Assembly: GCA_900095095.1 (NCBI GenBank)
Contig: FMBT01000318.1
Location: forward strand, 186,001 to 250,000
Direction of reading: 5' to 3'
DNA length: 64,000 bases
DNA from: Fragilariopsis cylindrus CCMP1102
Lineage: Eukaryota > Bacillariophyta > Bacillariophyceae > Bacillariales > Bacillariaceae
The notes under the pieces are model-generated. The model saw only the letters and a list, made by a program, of their open reading frames with translations, was not told the origin of the DNA and made no database searches. Shown here one piece after another: positions 58,401 to 64,000 of the stretch; position 1 is the stretch's first letter, and each line of letters begins with the position of its first letter. The position numbers were made by a program, and so were the translations under genes.

Positions 58401-61400
58401 TTACTGGAGAGTACGATGCAGTTGTTCCGGCAACTTCCAATAAGGGATTCATGATGAATGTTGTTGTTAAGAATGGATTGATCATATTCACAGGATTTAG
58501 GCAATTTCCGGATGGTAGATTAGGTCTCGCCGAAACAAACAAAGTTATAAAAGGTGAATTGGTGATACAATTATTGCTATAAATGGTGTTAGTGTAACAA
58601 ACAAATCAGTAGAACAATTACACACCCTTCTACGTGAGAGCGGGAAGAGTATGAATAAGTTCGCAATCATGCGTTTTATTAAAAGTGATTATGATAAAAT
58701 TCTACATACTTTGTAGAATTCATCACAAATATGATTAAAAAGGGAATTTCGGTTCCGCTCAACGATGAAGATATAAACTCTATCATAATCATGCTGGAAC
58801 GACTTGGATTGTTTGGTGATCCGGAACGAATTAGATTGTTTCGTGACAATAGAACACTGAACGTTCTCTCGAATCGACTGATTCAACAAGCTAAAGCACT
58901 CGTCGAAAAGTGGAAACCGAAACAGAGTAATATCATTACGGTACTGCTATTTTGAAGAAGGAGAGGGAGAAGAACGAGGACCACCATCACTGTCCTCAGA
59001 AATTGCAGCATCTGCAACAGCAGAACGATATGAATGATGCTACTACCGATGCTATCGTCTCGAAGGAGAAGAAGAATGAGGTCCACCACCACCAACAGGA
59101 GAATCGGCAACATAATAAACTGCATCTTAAGCAACAGAAACAGAATGTTATTACCGCCGTTGTCTCAACGAAGGAGAAGTGGAATGGCAACCAACCAACA
59201 ACAGCAGAAGGACCATCATCATCAGCAACAATTACATTACAACAGCAACAGGAGCATCAGAATGATGCGATCACAGTCTCGAAGAAGGATGGAATAAATG
59301 AGGAAGATGCACAGCAAAAGGGTCATCATCATCGTCAGAAATTGCAGCATCTGCAACCAGAACGGCAACAACAGGAACATCAGAACGATACGATCGCGAT
59401 CCCGAAGAAGGATGTAGATGACGAACAGAATCATTATCATCAACATCAACATCATCTGACGAAAAAGAAGGACGACCAGCCCGTCGCATCGTCCGCCATC
59501 GTGACTACTACTCAAACTAATGCCTTAATTGAAGCCAATCGTATGCTTCCAAAACTTCTCACAGGTTCAGGTGGATATGATGTAATCATGCCTAGCACTA
59601 ATGGATCATTCATGATAAATCTATATTGTCAAAAAGGTTCGATACAATTTAAATCGTATAGACAATTCTCGGATGGTAGCTCAGGCCCAGCCGAATCCAT
59701 GAAGCTCATCAGGGGACTTGGTGATAAGATTATTGCTGTTGATGGTATCCTGACTGAAAACACACCACTTAAAGAAATTATCGCTATGATCCGCGAAAGT
59801 GCCAAGAAAAAATTTGCAATCTTTCGTCTCTTACAATCCAATATACAACAAGAGGATGCACGCAACAGCAGCAACGATACCGATACCATAGCTGACGACA
59901 ACGTTGATGAAGGCGTTGGTGCCGCTACTCGTTGGGGTGAAATTAAGATTGGATCTCGTGTTGGTATCTATTGGGAAGATGACAAACAGTTCTATCCTTG
60001 TACTGTCACCAAAAAGCGTTACGTACGATTATCACCAACAATCACAACGACAGATGAAGAGCGTCCCAGTCCCAGTCGCGGTCTCTCACTGTATTTAACG
60101 CCAACGCCAACGTCGACATCGACACCAAGGCCAGAAGAGAAGAACATTTTGTATTATACGATGACGGTGAAAGCGAATGGACCAATATGTCTACGGAGAA
60201 ATTACGTTGGTATTAGATGACGATGACACCATCGTAATGAAATCGAAGGTGATGACGACAAGATTACCGGAGGACGAACGTTGTTCAAAATATGAATGAT
60301 GCAACTGCAAAGGATGTCACTGTATCTATCGCGATGGCCATTGCCGCTGCTGCTGCTACTACTGAAACAGCTGCGAATGCCGTACACGCAGCTACCAGCA
60401 GTACTAAAAATGAAATCGGGAAGAAGGGGAAGAAGGAGAAGAAGAAGAAGGATGGGTTGTCATCGAGCACACCGACATTATCGCAAGGGAAGAAGAAAAA
60501 GAAGTTGTCGCCACAGATTAAAGCAAAACCACAGAATGGCAACGGCAAACAGCGTTTTTTGTCGCTCTCCGATAACTTATCCGCCAACTCCAACGAAAAC
60601 AAACGGAAAGCTCCTGAGAACGATGCAATTGCATGGTGTTATAGAAGCCTCAAGGCAAGCCGAAAAATGTCTGTTAATGTGTCGGGTATCATATCTGAAA
60701 CTGGCGAGGATTGAGACAAGGAAAAAAGCTGAGGATTTGAAAGAACTCAATGATAACCAAGAAGATAACAACAGCGATAATGACAACGACGGTGTGCAGG
60801 AAGATGTTGAAAAATTGTTTGTGACACGTGGAGCGATGCAAATGTATACCGCTGACGCTACCGCTACTACAACAAACAAAAGTATCAATACTGTTCGAAA
60901 ATTGAAAGTCGTTTCTTGTTCCTCGCAGCAGGTCAAGGAGGGAGATACTAACAAGAACGACACCAATAACGGTATGAATATGAACAACAATAACAGCAAC
61001 AGCAACAAGAAGGAGGCTTTGAAATATATAGCAAAATCCAAGGCGAAAATAATAGAGTATCAGAAAAAGCAGAGGAGGAGGAGAGACAACGAATCAAGAC
61101 CGAAATTTGGGCTAATGTAAAGAAACGCGCCGAAGAAGATAAGCAAGAAAAATTAATTGATCTAGTCGACGACACAACCTTGAATTGCAGCAACGACGAA
61201 GTCATTATCAACCAAACACCGAAGGATTCCATGTCTCTTTGTGGAAACGAATCATCATCCACTCTACCTTTTTCTCGTATTCTTGCTGCACTGACTGCAG
61301 GAGTGAAGGTACGCAACGACGCAACCAATAATGCTGCTGCTACTTTTAGTAGCCTGAGTACAAAATTGTCGTTTTAAAAACGTAAACGTGAACTAATCGG

Positions 61401-61485
61401 GAACAACAGCAGTAGCACCAACGCTACTGGCGACGACAACCGCACCTCGTACTATGTAATAGCCAAGGCACTGAAAGGTTTGTGA
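55491..61485 (+). CDS. Low-complexity multidomain gene: DUF6824, PDZ-like, TFIIS-N-like, PDZ-like, Tudor-like; frame-broken
   Basis: Coding potential runs for 6 kb but changes frame many times. It starts at the ATG at 55491 with poly-Ser, Asn-Ala and 11-residue repeats. After an intron (56428-56569) comes a DUF6824-like start DVLYG with NDPGNKW, then, across a second intron (56616-56780), FQKLIRSNRDLYKSS, KTLLVAKAIIEAI-like helices and GRFIQLLL. Long Thr/Asp, His/Gln and Ser tracts follow. A PDZ-like domain (58370-58680: RILPPLLTG, then GDTIIAINGVSV) precedes a TFIIS-N-like helix set (RTLNVLSN, AKALVEKWK, 58730-58930). A second His/Gln-PDZ module lies at 58990-59850 (MLPKLLTG; KIIAVDGILTENTPLKEI), then a Tudor-like part (IGSRVGIYWEDDKQFYPCTV; VLYDDGESEWTNMSTEKLR). 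A Lys-rich tail ends near 61485, with an in-frame TAA at 61375. Either a decaying gene or many indel errors. Function unknown. Confidence 0.6.
55761..56014 (+). repeat. 33-bp coding minisatellite, seven copies plus a part
   Basis: Unit TCGAATACT...GCAGCA, 33 bp, encodes 11 residues such as SNTHSTVVGAA or SNTSNKVVDTA. Seven full copies run from 55761 to 55991, then a partial one. Because 33 is a multiple of three, copy number changes keep the frame. Confidence 0.95.
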
Positions 61486-62311
61486 TTTTTCGGGACGGAG
61501 ACTCATTCTTGTAATAACACTACCACTAAAAGGCCAATACATAACGATGGAAATGATATTTTAGTAGCAATAAATATTCGTAAGAAATGCACCAAATATT
61601 ATCGTATTGATTTTGAATGAGTAATGAAAATGATGTCTCTTAAAAAAAAAACCCAGAACCTAAATGCACAGCATAATAACGACAGTCATCCGATGTATAT
61701 CGAAGGTATAAACAGTAAGCTGAAGAAAAGTAGCTTTCACGTCGCCATTTCATTGTAATCTGTTCTCAGTTTCTCGTCAATCTACCTAATACTGTATACT
61801 GATGAATGATTAACTATAAAAAGCTATTGTTGTGTTCCTGCAGGAGTTTTTCGTATTTGTGCTTTAGCATTCATTTTCGTATTTAAGATATACAAAATAT
61901 TAGCCTTCAAACTCATGTACTATGGCAGCCCATTAACTTACATTGAGCAGCAGATGTGTTCCATTTCAATGTGATACATTGTTGCTGGAATTATCAAATT
62001 ACCTGATTGCATCATTCTTTGAAATTTGAAAAGTATAAAAAATATGATGATCAATAATCATTATAATGACGGAGGGTCAGCGGGATATTCTCACTTTTGC
62101 TTGATTTTTATTTCGCAAGGTTTTCAGCCTCCGCGAAAAGATTCTTGACACTTTTTTTTCATCTTTCGATTCTTTATGCATGCCAATATCATTGACAATA
62201 CGCTTTAAAAGGTTGTACTAGCTAGATTTGATAGTGTAACGTAACAACGCTCGAAACACCGAGGCATCACATTTCTCGCAGTGAATAAACTTTTCAAAAC
62301 CGAAAACAATA
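61486..62311. other. Intergenic region
   Basis: About 0.8 kb, AT-rich, no convincing frame; contains the promoter of the dioxygenase gene. Confidence 0.45.
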
Positions 62312-63882
62312 ATGCTGAGACCTTTCCTGTCTTGTCTTAAATGTACTACTCTCGACGGTAGGCGGTGCATAACATCTAAACTAGCTGATGCTGCTCGACA
62401 TCCGAATAATCACCCAAAAAGAAGATGGCTATCGTCGTCGTCGTCTTCCCTCGGAATGAATGATACTGATGCCACCGTTGATGATGACAAGAAGTATTCG
62501 TTTTTACATATTCTTCCGTGGCAATTTCTTCGTAGTTCCGACTCTGCAAATTTTGATGAAATAACATGCCAGAGAAATGACGTTCTCTACGATCATAACA
62601 CCGGCAAGCCAGAAATAGTTCATGTCAACTCCAACAAAAATAAGAAATCAATTTCATCAGCAGAGAACCGTGTCACGATTGATAAATATACGGTTCATGA
62701 CGATGGCGGGAAATGTAATATCCTTTGGAGTGACGGTTTGTGGTCGGAACACGATGATATTGGTAGACTGGAACAACACTATTTATCCTGGAAGAAAAGT
62801 CGACCGGAAGATCGAATCATTTGGAAGAACTTAATTGACAATGATGTCAGACAATCTTCAGACTTGTCATTTTCATTTGATACATTAATTGCTGACGATG
62901 GTTCTGGTATGAGCAAAGCTATCAAGACTTTGTATCAATATGGTATTCTTCTTATTACAAAAACTCCTGTCGATGACAATGGAGCTGGAATTGCCGCGTT
63001 GGGTAGTGCTTTGAGTGGTGGGAGTGTAAAAGACAAACCATCAGCATCCATACTAGTAAATTATAAAAATGGTGGCACCGATCACGTTTTACCAGATAGT
63101 ACCGATGGACCACTCCGTACTCTATTTGGATCAGTATGGGCAACATCATCATCCAGTCAACCTGATGGGACTAGTGTTGCTGATTCCGCATATGGGAGCG
63201 AAGGCTTACCTCTACATACAGATTTAACCTATATTCAGGATCCACCAGGTTTACAAATCTTTACCATGGTTCAACCTGCTCCAGTTGGAGGAGAGAGCGT
63301 TTTCTGTGATGCTTTTGCCGTTGCTGAAAAATTAAAATCCATTAATCCTAATGCATTTGATATTCTAAGCAATACCATTCGTACCTATCATTCGAAGGAT
63401 AATGTAACTGGCTGGTACCTCAAAGCCTCAGGACCAGTCATTGAAGTACGTGATGGACGAATAGTCGGTATACGTCACAATGATTTAGATCGATTACCAG
63501 ATCTACCCCCGAACGAATTGACTGAAGAAAAAGAAATCGATGAATTTTATGATAATTTGAAAACCGCTCACGCAGCTTGGGATGCTCTAATTGCGCAGGA
63601 TACTTTTCGTTTGGTTATGAAGTTAAATCCAGGCGACACAATGGTCGTCGCAAATCAGGTGAGTTATATCAAACGAAACTTACTGCATTTTTATATACAA
63701 TACAACACATACACGACTTAACATATATATTTCTCTCTTTTTTTCTTCTTTTCGCGAAGAGATGCTTCCACGGAAGGTTCAGCTTCCGGTCCACTAACGA
63801 AGCTCCGAGATCAGTGATGGGTTGTTATGTCAGCCAAGACGAACTATCGTCTCGATACCGAATGGAAGGTTACGACTGTTGA
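62312..63882 (+). CDS. Gamma-butyrobetaine / trimethyllysine dioxygenase-like Fe(II)/2-oxoglutarate enzyme
   Basis: Probably hydroxylates gamma-butyrobetaine or trimethyllysine in carnitine synthesis. Two exons, 62312-63658 and 63760-63882 (489 residues), with a 101-bp GTGAGT...AAG intron in phase 0. The N-terminal 45 residues are rich in Arg/Ser, without acids, as in mitochondrial presequences. A GBBH-type N-terminal domain is suggested by CNILWSDGLWSEHDDIGRLE. The TauD-like core has the iron ligands His and Asp in LPLHTDLTY, followed by IQDPPGLQIFTM, and the distal His in RCFHGRFSFRST in exon 2, with the Arg that binds 2-oxoglutarate close behind. A Ser-rich insertion (SSSSQPDGTS) sits just before the metal site. 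Which of the two substrates it uses cannot be decided by eye. Confidence 0.88.
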
Positions 63883-64000
63883 GTTTTGTGAAATTTGCAT
63901 CCTTTATTTGTCGGACCTTTCACTTATTACACTAATTGACAAAACTTGCGATGATCTGAATGTATTATTAAAGGTTGAAGATCAATTTTAACAGACAACT

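Overview
The window looks like nuclear DNA of a diatom or a close photosynthetic stramenopile. It carries a fucoxanthin-chlorophyll light-harvesting gene, several proteins with a signal peptide followed by an ASAF-like cleavage site (bipartite plastid targeting), heat-shock-factor paralogues, a membrane kinase of a diatom type and a DUF6824 domain. Introns are short (about 80-280 bp, GT-AG), and the AT-rich intergenic DNA is full of microsatellites. The species cannot be named from the sequence alone.

Layout. At 1-1491 lies a broken piggyBac transposase (minus strand). At 2.6-15 kb is a compact housekeeping block: a kinesin-7 with a hydrophobic C-terminal tail, a TruC-like pseudouridine synthase, an NDUFAF5-like methyltransferase, a second RluA-family pseudouridine synthase, a NOL8-like nucleolar protein and plastid-type SmpB. 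At 15.1-21.4 kb is a trithorax/MLL-type SET protein of about 2,020 residues, for which I add a 35-codon first exon. Next come a broken GNAT acetyltransferase and a five-exon transmembrane kinase. Two convergent heat-shock factors occupy 26.6-32 kb. A six-exon glutamate-cysteine ligase with a large inserted segment, a nucleotide-sugar transporter and a PUS3-type pseudouridine synthase fill 34.3-42 kb. A large PDZ protein, fructose-1,6-bisphosphatase and the light-harvesting gene follow to 50.6 kb. From 50.6 to 55.5 kb I see no convincing gene, but there is a foldback repeat and a 100-bp tandem repeat carrying CACGTG. From 55.5 to 61.5 kb there is a low-complexity, frame-broken gene with DUF6824, two PDZ-like, a TFIIS-N-like and a Tudor-like segment. 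The window ends with a gamma-butyrobetaine/trimethyllysine-type dioxygenase.

Gene relations. Most genes sit in divergent or convergent pairs with gaps of 140-500 bp. Functions are mixed: RNA modification and ribosome work (three pseudouridine synthases, NOL8-like, SmpB), plastid and carbon metabolism (light-harvesting protein, FBPase, glutamate-cysteine ligase), chromatin and transcription (SET protein, two HSFs), and mitochondrial functions (NDUFAF5-like, dioxygenase).

Caution. At least six genes are interrupted by what look like single missing bases; adding one base restores conserved family motifs. This may be assembly error or real decay and affects several gene models.
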